Positions 27,401-36,710 of a stretch of DNA of 64,000 nucleotides are shown here, in pieces (the stretch's first letter is position 1; each line of letters begins with the position of its first letter). The stretch is from Lactiplantibacillus modestisalitolerans. Its GTDB lineage: Bacteria > Bacillota > Bacilli > Lactobacillales > Lactobacillaceae. The position numbers were made by a program, and so were the translations under genes. Location: the NCBI RefSeq assembly GCF_005405425.1, contig NZ_BJEA01000017.1, positions 1-64,000 on the forward strand, written 5' to 3'. The notes under the pieces were generated by a model that saw nothing but the letters and a program-made list of their open reading frames with translations, made no database searches and had not been told where the DNA came from.

Positions 27401-27784
27401 ACGATCTTTCCAAGAACGTATCAGCGTATTCAGGATGACCTGCAAACCGGAGCAATCGTCGTCGTGACGGGTAAAGTCGAGCAGGAGCGGGGGTTGCAGG
27501 TGATCGTGGACCGCTGGCAACTTGCGAATACGTTCCATAAGCCGAGCGGCCAACTCTTTTTACGGCTCCAAGCGGCGCAGGCGACGCCAGAAGTTCAGAA
27601 GCAGATTTTGCGCTTACTACAACGGTTTCCAGGGCCCAATCCCGTTTTGATTTATTCGGTCCGTGATCACCGGACCGTTGAATTAAATTCGCGGTACTGG
27701 GTCGCTGAAAATGAAAAAATGTTTGGAGCGCTTACAACGTTATTAGGCCGCGATAATGTCGTCATGAAGAACGTCAGCCCTTGA
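24434..27784 (+). CDS. dnaE: DNA polymerase III alpha subunit DnaE
   Basis: A 1116-residue C-family polymerase. In low-GC Gram-positives it extends primers for PolC during lagging-strand synthesis and acts in mutagenic repair. It has a PHP domain, then the palm with GPGRGSAAGS and the catalytic acidic motif MPDIDLDIPD (about 390-399). A fingers/tandem helix-hairpin-helix region and a C-terminal OB fold (about 960-1060, FATASDLSGEVDFTIFP) follow. The PHP metal ligands are largely lost (P5 and L9 at usual His sites, TDV at 39-41), so the domain is probably not a nuclease. The ATG follows AAAGGAG. A LexA-like box precedes it. Confidence 0.96.
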   Translation: MEYVPLQVLSTYSLLQSTSTIDELVQTAKQQGYQALALTDVDVMYGIVDFYNACKRAAITPILGLTLNVGGKQLTTQSFSLVVLAKDQAGYQALMRLSTFKQTATAAAPLTLDQILPELGHLVVMTPARDGELNALLMQRATDQAVDWLRALQTAVDPDSLYLGISADQAPAMRTTLVEFARQQAVPVVALDPVDYVQATDYFAVSVLRAIDRGQQIDHPETLQGIAGAHYLRPPETVIADYQRLGLLEAVQATTAICKQCQVDLIFQAPQLPKFPTPQQQPANTYLQQLCEAGLTARLKQLPASVDVSAYRERLSRELRVIDEMGFDDYFLIVWDVMNYAHRANIMTGPGRGSAAGSLVAYVLRITDVDPLAYNLLFERFLNAKRANMPDIDLDIPDNRREQVLNYVHDKYGHDRVAQIITFGTLAAKQALRDVGRVFGLSTFEMRDWSGAIPNQLHITLAEAYQASRPLQNLVADSEKNRLLFETAQRLEGLPRHYSTHAAGVVLSQKPLIQIVPLQAGSETMMMTQYTKDTVEAVGLLKMDFLGLRNLSLLASALHYVQRQNGQPLAITKIDLNDPATLKLFQAGDTTGVFQFESAGIRNVLRKLHPDNFELVAAVNALYRPGPMENIGHFIARKQGQEAVSYPAPALAPILGPTYGVLVYQEQVMQVAAVMGGFSLGEADLLRRAMSKKKRTVIDQMRTQFIHGAEAQGFDAAVATQVYQYIEQFANYGFNRSHAVAYSKMAFELAYLKVHYPGAFFTSLMNSVLGNGTKLKQYLAEAKQHHVAIVAPDINRSGQYFDWDGHQITFGLSSIKGLRRDFIQSVVAERDANGPFKNLQQLMQRLDPKWLKAELMTALVYAGALDHFGLNRAELLTIVPEMMSSAKLAGNSVSLFESLAPKTKRQPDLSLDERLTKEAEYLGAYVSGHPVEQYQWLARQQRTQLVSSLGRTDRATLLVYVTKVKTIRTKRGQPMAFATASDLSGEVDFTIFPRTYQRIQDDLQTGAIVVVTGKVEQERGLQVIVDRWQLANTFHKPSGQLFLRLQAAQATPEVQKQILRLLQRFPGPNPVLIYSVRDHRTVELNSRYWVAENEKMFGALTTLLGRDNVVMKNVSP

Positions 27785-27898
27785 TGCACCGGGGTTCGTT
27801 AGCGCATTTTTATTTGCGAAAATAACGGACATTCGCTGTGAAAAGTGTTAGAATCACATATGGAGTTACGAACTCAATTTATTGCCTGAGGTGAAGAA

Positions 27899-28861
27899 AT
27901 GAAACGCATTGGTATTTTAACTAGTGGCGGTGACGCTCCTGGTATGAATGCAGCAGTTCGGGCCGTTGCGGGTAAAGCAATGGCCGAAGGATTGGAAGCA
28001 TACGGTATTAACTACGGCTTTGCTGGGTTAGTTGCTGGTGATATCCATAAAATCGAACCGGCAGATTTGGATGGCGTGATCCAACGCGGCGGGACGATGC
28101 TTTATTCAGCCCGTTATCCAGAATTTGCACATGAAGAAGGTCAGTTGAAAGGAATCGAACAATTAAAGCGGTTTGGAATTGACGCGTTAGTTGTCATCGG
28201 TGGCGATGGTTCCTATCACGGTGCTTTGCGCCTGACAGAACACGGCTACAACACGGTCGGTCTTCCAGGAACGATCGATAACGATATTCCTTACACCGAC
28301 TTTACGATTGGGTTTGATACGGCTGTTAACACTAACGTTGACGCCCTTGACCGAATTTACGATACGGCACATAGTCATGATCGGACGTTCGTTGTCGAAG
28401 TAATGGGCCGTGGCGCTGGTGACGTTGCCTTATGGGCTGGGGTTTCAATTGGTGCAACCGCCATTGTTGTTCCCGAAATTGATTGGGACATGGAAGCCAT
28501 TGCCAATAAGATTAAGCACAACCGGGCAAATGGTCACCGGAGTAACTTAGTTGTCTTAGCTGAAGGTGTCATGGGTGCCGATGAATTCGTCAAGAAATTG
28601 TCTGAATACGGTGACTTTGACGCCCGGGGGAACACGATTGCCCACATGCAACGTGGTGGCCACCCAACGGCTAAAGACCGGGTTCTAGCAAGTAAAATGG
28701 GTAGCTACGCCGTTGAACTCTTACTTCAAGGTAAGGGTGGCTTAGCTATTGGGGTTCAAAACAACCAACTTGTTAGCCATGATATTACAGATTTATTTAA
28801 TTCCAAGCACCACGCAGAATTAACGCTTGATAAGTTGAATAACGAAATTTCATTCTACTAA
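27899..28861 (+). CDS. pfkA: ATP-dependent 6-phosphofructokinase
   Basis: A 320-residue glycolytic enzyme converting fructose 6-phosphate to fructose 1,6-bisphosphate. Seen: the ATP loop [13 protein letters not shown] at the N-terminus, GGDGS, the catalytic [11 protein letters not shown] block and MGRGAGD. The ATG follows TGAGGTGAAG. A possible -10 (TAGAAT, 27849-27854) precedes it. pyk follows 86 bp later with only a weak hairpin between, so the two are likely one operon. Its presence implies a functional Embden-Meyerhof pathway, which obligately heterofermentative lactobacilli lack. Confidence 0.98.
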   Translation: MKRIGILTSGGDAPGMNAAVRAVAGKAMAEGLEAYGINYGFAGLVAGDIHKIEPADLDGVIQRGGTMLYSARYPEFAHEEGQLKGIEQLKRFGIDALVVIGGDGSYHGALRLTEHGYNTVGLPGTIDNDIPYTDFTIGFDTAVNTNVDALDRIYDTAHSHDRTFVVEVMGRGAGDVALWAGVSIGATAIVVPEIDWDMEAIANKIKHNRANGHRSNLVVLAEGVMGADEFVKKLSEYGDFDARGNTIAHMQRGGHPTAKDRVLASKMGSYAVELLLQGKGGLAIGVQNNQLVSHDITDLFNSKHHAELTLDKLNNEISFY

Positions 28862-28947
28862 TCGTTATATTCTGACTGCTTGTAACTACTGATAAAAATG
28901 ACGTTAATGTCTTTTTATAAAAAACTTTCAAGGGAGAGATTTTTCTT

Positions 28948-30708
28948 ATGAAAAAAACCAAGATTGTTTCAACACTTGGTCCTGCCAGCACCGATACTGA
29001 CACTATTGTTAAATTAATCGAAGCCGGCGCAAATATTTTCCGCTTCAACTTTTCACATGGTGACCATGCTGAACACTTGGACCGTTTAAACAAGGTTCAC
29101 GAAGCTGAAAAGATTACGGGTAAGACTGTTGGTATTATGCTTGATACCAAGGGTGCTGAAATTCGGACGACCGTTCAAAAAGACGGTAAGTCTGAATACA
29201 AGATCGGTGACAAGGTACGGATTACCATGGATGATTCATTAGAAACCACTCATGATAAAGTTGCCGTTACCTACGATGGCCTCTTTGATGACGTTCACGT
29301 AGGTGGTCACGTCCTCTTCGATGATGGTTTATTAGACATGAAGATCGACGAAAAAGACGAAGCTAACCGCGAATTGGTTACGACCGTTCAAAACGCCGGT
29401 GTTTTAGGTTCACGTAAAGGGGTTAACGCTCCTGGCGTATCCATCAACTTACCTGGGATCACTGAAAAGGACTCAAGTGATATTCGCTTTGGTTTGGATC
29501 ATGAAATTAACTACATTGCGGCTTCCTTCGTACGTAAGCCTCAAGATGTTTTAGATATTCGTGAATTGCTTGAAGAAAAGCACATGGAACACGTTCAAAT
29601 CTTCCCTAAGATCGAATCACAAGAAGGTATCGACAACGCCGATGAAATTCTTAAGGTTTGTGACGGTTTGATGATTGCTCGTGGTGACATGGGTGTTGAA
29701 ATTCCAGCTGAAAACGTACCGTTGGTACAAAAGAGCTTGATTAAGAAGTGCAACGCCTTAGGGATGCCAGTTATCACGGCTACTCAAATGTTAGACTCAA
29801 TGCAAGAAAACCCACGCCCAACGCGTGCCGAAGCATCTGACGTTGCCAACGCTGTCTTTGACGGTACTGACGCAACCATGCTTTCTGGTGAAAGTGCTAA
29901 CGGTCTTTACCCAGTTGAATCAGTTGCCATGATGGCTAAGATCGACCAAAAGGCTGAAAACACCTTAGCCGAAAACGGGACTTTACAATTAAACCGTTTC
30001 GATAAGACGAGTGTTACTGAAACTATCGGGATTGCGATCGCACGGGCTGCTAAGAACTTAAACATCAAGACGATTGTTGCTGCGACTGAATCTGGCTACA
30101 CTGCTAAGATGATTTCGAAGTACCGTCCAAATGCTGATATCTTAGCAATTACCTTTGACGAACGGACTCAACGGGGCTTAATGGTTAACTGGGGTGTTCA
30201 ACCAATCGTGGCTGACAAACCAGAAACTACCGATGACATGTTTGACTTAGCTGCTTCAAAGGCCGTTGAACTTGGCTTTGCTAAGGAAGGCGACTTAATC
30301 TTGATCACTGCCGGTGTGCCAGTTGGCGAACGCGGTACGACTAACATCATGAAGATCCAATTAATTGGTTCTAAGTTAGCTGATGGTCAAGGTGTTGGTG
30401 ACGAAACGGTTATTGGTAAAGCCGTAATCGCAACATCTGCTCAAGAAGCAATCGACAAGGCTGTTGAAGGCGGCATCTTAGTTACTAAGACGACCGACAA
30501 AGACTACTTACCAGCAATTGAAAAGTCAAGTGCTTTAGTTGTTGAAAATGGTGGTTTAACTTCACACGCTGCCGTTGTTGGGATTTCAATGGGAATTCCT
30601 GTTATCGTTGGTGTTAAGGATGCAACGACCGTTGTTGCCGATGGTCAATTGATCACCGTTGACTCACGTCGTGGGATCGTTTACCGCGGTGCTTCCAACG
30701 CGCTTTAA
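28948..30708 (+). CDS. pyk: pyruvate kinase
   Basis: A 586-residue pyruvate kinase that makes ATP and pyruvate from PEP. It begins MKKTKIVSTLGPAS, has IEAGANIFRFNFSHG, the substrate block FPKIESQEGIDN and MIARGDMGVE, a C-terminal allosteric domain, and an extra ~110-residue PEP-utiliser-like domain (GGLTSHAAVVGISMGIPV). That extension is typical of Bacilli pyruvate kinases. Codon choice is strongly biased, as in highly expressed genes. The ATG follows AAGGGAGAG. A strong terminator follows at 30731. Confidence 0.98.
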   Translation: MKKTKIVSTLGPASTDTDTIVKLIEAGANIFRFNFSHGDHAEHLDRLNKVHEAEKITGKTVGIMLDTKGAEIRTTVQKDGKSEYKIGDKVRITMDDSLETTHDKVAVTYDGLFDDVHVGGHVLFDDGLLDMKIDEKDEANRELVTTVQNAGVLGSRKGVNAPGVSINLPGITEKDSSDIRFGLDHEINYIAASFVRKPQDVLDIRELLEEKHMEHVQIFPKIESQEGIDNADEILKVCDGLMIARGDMGVEIPAENVPLVQKSLIKKCNALGMPVITATQMLDSMQENPRPTRAEASDVANAVFDGTDATMLSGESANGLYPVESVAMMAKIDQKAENTLAENGTLQLNRFDKTSVTETIGIAIARAAKNLNIKTIVAATESGYTAKMISKYRPNADILAITFDERTQRGLMVNWGVQPIVADKPETTDDMFDLAASKAVELGFAKEGDLILITAGVPVGERGTTNIMKIQLIGSKLADGQGVGDETVIGKAVIATSAQEAIDKAVEGGILVTKTTDKDYLPAIEKSSALVVENGGLTSHAAVVGISMGIPVIVGVKDATTVVADGQLITVDSRRGIVYRGASNAL

Positions 30709-30730
30709 TCTGAATTTAAATTCAATCAAG

Positions 30731-30758
30731 AAAGTCGTCGCTTTGCGACGGCTTTTTT
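30731..30758 (+). terminator. pfkA-pyk terminator
   Basis: AAAGTCGTCGC, loop TTT, GCGACGGC and six T. Confidence 0.92.
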
Positions 30759-30763
30759 GTATG

Positions 30764-30802
30764 CCGTTGCTGGCGGCAATTTCAACACTAATTGGTACAG
30801 AG
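30764..30802. repeat. 39-bp dispersed repeat, copy 1
   Basis: This 39-bp segment just beyond the pyk terminator matches 59250-59288 at 38 of 39 positions. The core is CCGTTGCTGGCGGCAATTTC followed by AACAC(T/C)AATTGGTACAGAG. At the second locus it overlaps the right arm of the 168-bp structured element; here no left arm is present. Confidence 0.8.
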
Positions 30803-30880
30803 CCAATCTTTAAAGGGGGGCGTTTGTGAGCCAATTTTCTGGTATAGTTATCGTAACTTAAGTAGATTGGAAGGATAGTA

Positions 30881-32497
30881 ATGAATTGGCAACAATGGTT
30901 TCAACCGCAGATCATTGAACGCGGCGAAGCGTACGCTCAGGAGGGTGCGGTCGAAGATTTGCAAGTTACGGCGACCGGACTAACCGCGACCGTCGATGGT
31001 CGGCTACCGTATCAAGTGCAACTTGAAATTAGTGGTGATGAGTTGGTTGCGGGGCATTGTACTTGTCCCTACGCGGCTAATGGCCGCTACTGTAAGCACA
31101 TGGCGGCCGTGCTGATCGTTGCGGAAAGCCAGCGGCCGGCAACTGCTCAGGATCTCGTTGCCAGGGTTCCTGAACAGCAATTACGGGCGTTTGTCCGGCG
31201 GGCGTTACGAGCTGATGCGGGGTTACGCCGCCGTTTTGATCGGCAATTTAAGCCGCGCCAATCAGCAGCAACTAATCAATTAGCATCCTACCAGCAGGAA
31301 GTGGATGCTTTAATAGTTGGGGCTACGGACTATCAGGGCTTCATCGATTACGATGCGGCTACTGATTTTGAAGTTGAGGTGCAAGCTTTTCTTGATGATG
31401 AAGTGAGGAGCTTGATTGAACGGCGGCAAGGCTTACTTGCGGCCCAAGTATTGCTGATGTTGCTGACTAAGTTGGAGCACGTCGAAATCGACGACTCAGA
31501 TGGCGAGTTATTATTAATTTTTTCGGGCTGTGAGCTCCTACTTGACCGGTTGGACGCGGTTTGTGATCCGCAAACGGAAGCCCAAATGGTACCAGCCATT
31601 TGTGACGTACTCCGCCAATCGCCGACAATCATTGCTGAGCCCTTGGAAGACTGGCTATTTAAGTACTTTAAATCACCGGCGGCCCTAGAGTTAAAATGTC
31701 AATTTGTCGCGGAGCGGCTGGCAGCCGCGCACCAATTGACGGATCAGTTTGAGCGGGATTGGCATTGTAAGCACTGGGCAGTTTTATACTTAGAAATACT
31801 AAAAGAATTAAACGTCGCAGAAACGCAAGTGCTGGCATTTTGTCGACAAGAGTTATCAATTCCAGAAATTCGGTGTACTTACGCGCAGTTATGTCTTCAG
31901 CGTGGTGATGGTGAACAAGCGATTCAAACTTTACAGGCAGGCAAGCGGGAGGATCCGGAGTACTTAGAATTTAAGCGGCAATTAGCCACCACTTACCAGC
32001 AGCTTGGCCGGTTGACCGATGCCCAGCACGAATGGTTTGAACTCTGTACGCAGCCCGATCAACCGGATTTAGAAGACTTCAAGGCCTTAAAGGCGACTTA
32101 TCAGTCCGCGGAATGGCCACCTGCACGTAAGCAGTTATTTCAAGCACTAAGGACGCGGCCACGGCAGACACTAGCACCGCTATATGCGAACGAAAAAATG
32201 CTCAAGCCACTATTAAAAGTGGTGCTCAGCACACCCGGATTAGAACTTGCGGACCGCTATGGTCATCTGCTGAAGGGGCGGTTTTCGGATCAATTACTTG
32301 CTAAGTATAAGCAGGAAGTTCAAATAATGGCCCAACCAACTGGCCGTCAGTACTATCGGCAAGTCGCCCGCGTTTTCGACCAAATGCTGACGTATCCAGC
32401 TGGTCAACTTGTTATCCGTGAGCTCATTACGAAGTGGCGGGTACTTTATAAACGGCGGACGGCCATGGCAAGGGAGTTACAACGCTTTGGTTGGTAA
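30881..32497 (+). CDS. SWIM zinc finger domain protein
   Basis: A 538-residue protein with an N-terminal SWIM zinc finger, CxCx(n)CxH (GHCTCPYAANGRYCKHMAAV, about 63-82). SWIM fingers bind DNA or proteins. The rest is a long helical, TPR-like region (for example QLATTYQQLGRLTDAQHEW). The function of these stand-alone bacterial SWIM proteins is not established. An extended -10 (TGG TATAGT, 30840-30848) precedes it, and the ATG follows TGGAAGGA. It is a monocistronic-looking gene after the pyk terminator. Confidence 0.85.
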   Translation: MNWQQWFQPQIIERGEAYAQEGAVEDLQVTATGLTATVDGRLPYQVQLEISGDELVAGHCTCPYAANGRYCKHMAAVLIVAESQRPATAQDLVARVPEQQLRAFVRRALRADAGLRRRFDRQFKPRQSAATNQLASYQQEVDALIVGATDYQGFIDYDAATDFEVEVQAFLDDEVRSLIERRQGLLAAQVLLMLLTKLEHVEIDDSDGELLLIFSGCELLLDRLDAVCDPQTEAQMVPAICDVLRQSPTIIAEPLEDWLFKYFKSPAALELKCQFVAERLAAAHQLTDQFERDWHCKHWAVLYLEILKELNVAETQVLAFCRQELSIPEIRCTYAQLCLQRGDGEQAIQTLQAGKREDPEYLEFKRQLATTYQQLGRLTDAQHEWFELCTQPDQPDLEDFKALKATYQSAEWPPARKQLFQALRTRPRQTLAPLYANEKMLKPLLKVVLSTPGLELADRYGHLLKGRFSDQLLAKYKQEVQIMAQPTGRQYYRQVARVFDQMLTYPAGQLVIRELITKWRVLYKRRTAMARELQRFGW

Positions 32498-32687
32498 GAC
32501 CGGCGCAAGCTCACAATTATCGCGGCGCTTTAACGTGAGCGCGTCACAATCCGGGAGCGGTTTAGGACTCCTTGGCGCTAGCCGCTCAGGATTACGAACC
32601 TGGTCGGGATTTTTCAGGGGAGAATTACCGGGAATCCTCGTATTTTCGGGCGTTTTCGGTTACAATTAATAACACGTGAGGTGACAT

Positions 32688-33146
32688 ATGGAAAGTTGGT
32701 TATTTTTAGGAGCAATTTTACTGATTGCTTGGTTAGGAAAAAACCAGTCGTTGCAACTAGCAACGGTCATCGTGTTATTAATTAAATTAATTCCGAATAC
32801 AAGTAAATTATTAACGACGATTGGACAAAAGGGCATTAACTGGGGGGTAACGGTGATTACCGTTGCAATCCTGATCCCGATTGCGACCGGTCAAATTGGG
32901 TTTCGTGATTTATGGCACGCCTTTAAATCACCGGTTGGCTGGATTGCAGTTGCCTGTGGGGTGCTCGTTTCGGTACTGTCTTTTCACGGCGTGGGCTTAC
33001 TTTCAGCCACGCCCGAAGTGACGGTGGCGCTGGTCTTTGGGACCATCATGGGAGTTGTCTTATTAAACGGGATCGCGGCCGGTCCGATTATTGCGGCCGG
33101 AATCACGTACTGCATTATTCAGGTCTTACACCTGAGTTTGACGTAA
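32688..33146 (+). CDS. DUF441 family membrane protein
   Basis: A 152-residue integral membrane protein with about four hydrophobic segments ([43 protein letters not shown] and a long C-terminal pair). The pattern fits the UPF0756/DUF441 (YtwI) family of unknown function. The ATG follows GTGAGGTGAC. It lies 19 bp upstream of the cvfB-type gene and probably begins that transcription unit. Confidence 0.87.
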   Translation: MESWLFLGAILLIAWLGKNQSLQLATVIVLLIKLIPNTSKLLTTIGQKGINWGVTVITVAILIPIATGQIGFRDLWHAFKSPVGWIAVACGVLVSVLSFHGVGLLSATPEVTVALVFGTIMGVVLLNGIAAGPIIAAGITYCIIQVLHLSLT

Positions 33147-33165
33147 TTTAGAAGGAGCTAACAAA

Positions 33166-34053
33166 ATGGATAGTATTATTGGGACCGTCGTTACGGCGAA
33201 AGTTACGGACGAAAACGAGGACGCCTACTTTGTTCAAGTCAATGGTGAAACCTTGTGGGTCGATAAGGCCGAACCCGAAAAGCCACTGCATATTGGTGGG
33301 TTATACGAGGGCTTTGTTTACGAAAATGAAGATCACCGCCTGCAATTGACCCGGCACGTCCCCGCAATTTCATTCGACCACTATGTCTGGGGAACGGTTG
33401 TCCGTACTCGTCACGACTTGGGCGTTTTTGTGGACGTTGGTCTGCCAAATAAGGACTTGGCCGTGTCACTGGATGAGCTCCCAACGATTAGTCGGCTCTG
33501 GCCTAAAAAAGATGACCGCCTATATATCAAGTTAGCGCGTGATAATAAGCAGCGCTTATGGGGAACGTTAGCCGATCAAGCTGAATTTGCGGCGCTGGCT
33601 AAGCCCTATGCGCGGGAAGCGGTTAAAAACGCGGACGTTCAGGCAACCGTCTTTCGGCTGAAAATGGCCGGTACGTCCGTGATTACCGATGAAGGCTACC
33701 TCGGCTTTGTTCATCCGTCAGAACGCAATCAGGAACCGCGCCTAGGTGAGCACGTTAAAGCTCGGGTCATTGGGCATTTACGGGATGGTGAACTTAACCT
33801 ATCCTTGAAACCGCGGGGCTACGAAGAAATTGGCGACGACGCACAAATGCTTTTAGCCATGTTACAACGTCAGGCGGATCACCGACTCCCTTATTGGGAT
33901 AAGAGTGATCCAGAAGATATTCGCCAAGCGTTCGGGATTAGTAAGGGACAGTTCAAACGGGCCGTTGGTAATTTACTAAAACAACGCTTAATTACGCAAC
34001 AACCGGGAGAAATTCAATTGATCGAGGCTGATCATGACGAAACCGACGATTAA
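33166..34053 (+). CDS. CvfB-type S1 RNA-binding protein
   Basis: A 295-residue protein with tandem S1-like OB folds (SFDHYVWGTVVRTRHDLGVFVDVG, about 70-95; a further LGEHVKARVIG...LNLSLKPRG, about 195-225) and a C-terminal winged helix (DIRQAFGISKGQFKRAVGNLL). This is the CvfB/YitL architecture, associated with RNA binding and virulence-gene regulation in staphylococci. The ATG follows GAAGGAG. It overlaps xerD by 20 bp. Confidence 0.9.
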   Translation: MDSIIGTVVTAKVTDENEDAYFVQVNGETLWVDKAEPEKPLHIGGLYEGFVYENEDHRLQLTRHVPAISFDHYVWGTVVRTRHDLGVFVDVGLPNKDLAVSLDELPTISRLWPKKDDRLYIKLARDNKQRLWGTLADQAEFAALAKPYAREAVKNADVQATVFRLKMAGTSVITDEGYLGFVHPSERNQEPRLGEHVKARVIGHLRDGELNLSLKPRGYEEIGDDAQMLLAMLQRQADHRLPYWDKSDPEDIRQAFGISKGQFKRAVGNLLKQRLITQQPGEIQLIEADHDETDD

Positions 34054-34951
34054 TCAACGGATGCAGGACCAGCTTGCTGACTACCTGCATTTTTTGCGTG
34101 TGGAACGCGGGTTGGTCACCAACAGTATTAAGAGCTATGATCAGGATCTAAAAGCCTTTAATGCGTACTTGGCGACGCAACAATTGACGGATTACCAACA
34201 AGTTGATCGCTACGTTTTACTAAATTATTTACAAGTGTTAGATACGGCTGGAAAATCGCGTAATACGATCATTCACAGCGTGTCTAGTTTGCGTAAATTT
34301 TTTCAATATTTGGCGCAGATGCACCTGATTACTAGTGATCCGACGTTGAAAATTGATACGCCCAAGCGTGCCCAACATTTACCGCAAGTGTTGTCGCCGC
34401 ATGAAGTGGAAGCACTTTTAGCCGTTCCCAAGGTTGAGACCCCACTGGGGCTCCGGGACCGGGCGTTATTAGAAGTGATGTACGCGACCGGTTTACGGGT
34501 CAGCGAAACGATTGGCCTAAAATTAGACGACCTACACTTGGACCTCGGTTTGATTCAGACGATTGGTAAGGGGGATAAGGAGCGGATTATCCCAATTGGC
34601 GACGTTGCGAGTGATTACGTTAACCGCTATTTACGGGACGCCCGCCCGAAGCTCGTCTCAGCTAAACGGCGCAACACGTATTTGTTTTTAAACAATCACG
34701 GTGGTCAGCTAACTCGCCAAGGAGTTTGGAAAAACTTAAAGGCGCAAGTGCGGGCAGCTGGAATCAAGAAGAACGTGACCCCCCATACGCTCCGCCATTC
34801 GTTTGCGACCCACATTTTGGAAAACGGTGCGGATCTACGGGTGGTACAAGAATTGTTGGGGCACGCCGATATTTCAACCACTCAAATTTATACCCACATT
34901 ACGAAAAAACGATTAGCGGAAGTTTATAACAAGTATCATCCGCGAGCTTAG
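34034..34951 (+). CDS. xerD: site-specific tyrosine recombinase XerD
   Basis: A 305-residue tyrosine recombinase with an N-terminal core-binding domain and a complete catalytic set: R155 (ATGLRVSE), K179 (GKGDKER), H251 and R254 (HTLRHSF), H277 (LLGHADIS) and the nucleophile Y286 (QIYTH). XerD resolves chromosome dimers at dif with XerC. The neighbourhood with scpAB supports a chromosome-segregation role rather than a phage integrase. It overlaps the preceding gene. Confidence 0.95.
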   Translation: MTKPTINQRMQDQLADYLHFLRVERGLVTNSIKSYDQDLKAFNAYLATQQLTDYQQVDRYVLLNYLQVLDTAGKSRNTIIHSVSSLRKFFQYLAQMHLITSDPTLKIDTPKRAQHLPQVLSPHEVEALLAVPKVETPLGLRDRALLEVMYATGLRVSETIGLKLDDLHLDLGLIQTIGKGDKERIIPIGDVASDYVNRYLRDARPKLVSAKRRNTYLFLNNHGGQLTRQGVWKNLKAQVRAAGIKKNVTPHTLRHSFATHILENGADLRVVQELLGHADISTTQIYTHITKKRLAEVYNKYHPRA

Positions 34952-34992
34952 GCTTACGGATTTATTGGTCAACAGATTGGAGGGACTCCGGA

Positions 34993-35379
34993 ATGCTCGT
35001 CAAGTATCGTAAAGATTATGAAAAGGTCGCGATGGGTTTGCTGTCATTCGTCCCTGAATTTAAGGAACTGACCCATTTAAAGACCGAAATGCAATGGTAT
35101 CAAGCAACGGATGATCACCAGTTACTACTCTGGCGGCAAGCGGATGGTGACTTTAGTGGCATTATTGGAATTGAAATTGGTTCCGATTTTATTCTCGTGC
35201 ACCACGATTCGTTATCGCCCGAAGAGCGAACGGCGGATAATCAGCAACAAATGCTCGATGAATTAGCCGCGTTATACCCAACGAAGCGGATCATGGGGAC
35301 GTTAGATATGGCCCCGATTATTGGTGAATGGGAGCGAAAGCGTGACAAACAACGATCAAACACAGCCGATTACGATTAA
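34993..35379 (+). CDS. ribT: RibT-like GNAT-fold protein
   Basis: A 128-residue protein with an acetyltransferase-like fold (LLLWRQADGDFSGIIGIEIG, then EERTADNQQQMLDELAALYP) matching RibT of the Bacillus riboflavin locus. The function is unclear. Here it is not in a rib operon but sits between xerD and scpA, its usual lactobacillus location. The ATG follows GGAGGGAC. The end overlaps the scpA start by about 38 bp. Confidence 0.85.
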   Translation: MLVKYRKDYEKVAMGLLSFVPEFKELTHLKTEMQWYQATDDHQLLLWRQADGDFSGIIGIEIGSDFILVHHDSLSPEERTADNQQQMLDELAALYPTKRIMGTLDMAPIIGEWERKRDKQRSNTADYD

Positions 35380-36115
35380 AATTTCGGAGTTTGAAGGCCC
35401 CCTTGACCTTTTACTCCATTTAATTCGGCAAAATAAAATGGATATTTATGATATTCCAATTGCCGCAATTACGCAGCAGTACTTGGACTATTTACATTCG
35501 ATGCAGCAGTTAAAATTAGACATTGCTGGGGATTACCTGGTGATGGCGGCCACGTTGATGACCATTAAAAGTCGTTATTTACTGCCGCAGCCAGAACCGG
35601 AGGACGATTTGGACGCGGATGAGGCGGAGGATGATCCCCGCGATGCCTTGGTCGCCCAATTATTGGCCTATAAGGTTTATCAGGAAGCGGCCGGTGAATT
35701 GCGCGTTAAGGAGCAGGCTCGCCACCAGCATTTTACTCGCGCGGCAATGTTAGTCCCTAAGGACGTGGCCACGCCGCAGTTAACGGCGGGAATTACGCTT
35801 GACGACTTACAGTCAGCATTTCGGCAATTAGTTGCCAAACGTCGTCGAGCGCGTCCCTTGACGAAAACCGTAACGACGGAAACCATCAACATTGACGAAC
35901 GGATGACCCAAATTAAAACGCGGGTTGCAGGCGCCCCCCAGGGGGTTAATTTTGCGGACCTCTTTGAAGTCACGGCTAGTGATGAAATGTTGGTCACCAC
36001 TTTTATGGCCGTGTTAGAATTGACCAAGCAGGCCCAGCTAGTATTGCGACAAACGGCCCAATTAGGGCCACTGTATTTATATCAACGACGGGATGGACAG
36101 CATGACGAACATTGA
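35342..36115 (+). CDS. scpA: segregation and condensation protein A
   Basis: A 257-residue kleisin that bridges SMC dimers for chromosome compaction. The N-terminal [22 protein letters not shown] signature, the acidic linker ([14 protein letters not shown]) and the C-terminal winged helix are all present. The frame is open from 35321, but GTG 35342 follows GGGAGCG and gives [21 protein letters not shown]. It lies inside the end of ribT and overlaps scpB, so the cluster is translationally coupled. Confidence 0.95.
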   Translation: MTNNDQTQPITIKISEFEGPLDLLLHLIRQNKMDIYDIPIAAITQQYLDYLHSMQQLKLDIAGDYLVMAATLMTIKSRYLLPQPEPEDDLDADEAEDDPRDALVAQLLAYKVYQEAAGELRVKEQARHQHFTRAAMLVPKDVATPQLTAGITLDDLQSAFRQLVAKRRRARPLTKTVTTETINIDERMTQIKTRVAGAPQGVNFADLFEVTASDEMLVTTFMAVLELTKQAQLVLRQTAQLGPLYLYQRRDGQHDEH

Positions 36116-36710
36116 ACAAATTGAAGGCTTATTATTTGTCGCCGGGGATGAGGGGATTACGTTGGCCGAAATGGTCCACGCGACCGGATTTGCCAAACCA
36201 GCGATTCAAACGATGGTCACGACGCTTGCTGAAAAGTATCGGCAGGACGAGCAGTGCGCGTTAACGATTTTATCGACGGAAAACACCTACCGTTTGGCCA
36301 CTAAAGCCGCGGTTGCACCGGTGTTGAAGCGGTACTTTGAAGCGCCCCTCTCAACAAGTTTATCCCAGGCTTCATTGGAAGTACTGGCAATCATTGCTTA
36401 CCGGCAGCCGCTGACCCGAATCGAAATTGATGAAATTCGGGGCGTGCAAAGCGGTTCGACAATTCAAAAATTAGTTTTACGACAACTAGTGACCGAAACG
36501 GGGCGCTTGAACGAACCGGGACGGCCAATCTTATACGGGACGACCGAGTTGTTTCTGGATTACTTTGGCTTAAAGTCGTTGGATGATTTACCGGCGATTG
36601 ACGTTGAAGCGTTACAGGACCCGACCAACGGGGCGCCCGAAACGGACTTATTCTTAACGGCGTTTCAAGATAAGTTAGATAATTCAACCACAGATCGTGA
36701 GGAAAAATAA
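36102..36710 (+). CDS. scpB: segregation and condensation protein B
   Basis: About 202 residues with two winged-helix domains ([47 protein letters not shown]) that bind ScpA in the SMC-ScpAB condensin. ATG 36102 follows GGGATGGA; an ATG three codons earlier (36093) is possible. It overlaps scpA by 14 bp, and its stop overlaps the rluB start. Confidence 0.95.
   Translation: MTNIEQIEGLLFVAGDEGITLAEMVHATGFAKPAIQTMVTTLAEKYRQDEQCALTILSTENTYRLATKAAVAPVLKRYFEAPLSTSLSQASLEVLAIIAYRQPLTRIEIDEIRGVQSGSTIQKLVLRQLVTETGRLNEPGRPILYGTTELFLDYFGLKSLDDLPAIDVEALQDPTNGAPETDLFLTAFQDKLDNSTTDREEK

Noticed and set aside
27838-27859. TGTGA...TCACA pair upstream of pfkA as a CRP/FNR-type or cre site
   Set aside because: The spacing is 12 nt rather than 6, and the cre consensus is not met.
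32409-32669. Open frame overlapping the end of the SWIM gene
   Set aside because: Mostly inside another gene's frame, with no ribosome site and an unlikely composition.
34034-34951. Phage or island integrase
   Set aside because: The chromosomal context with cvfB, ribT and scpAB and the length fit housekeeping XerD; no attachment sites or phage genes are adjacent.
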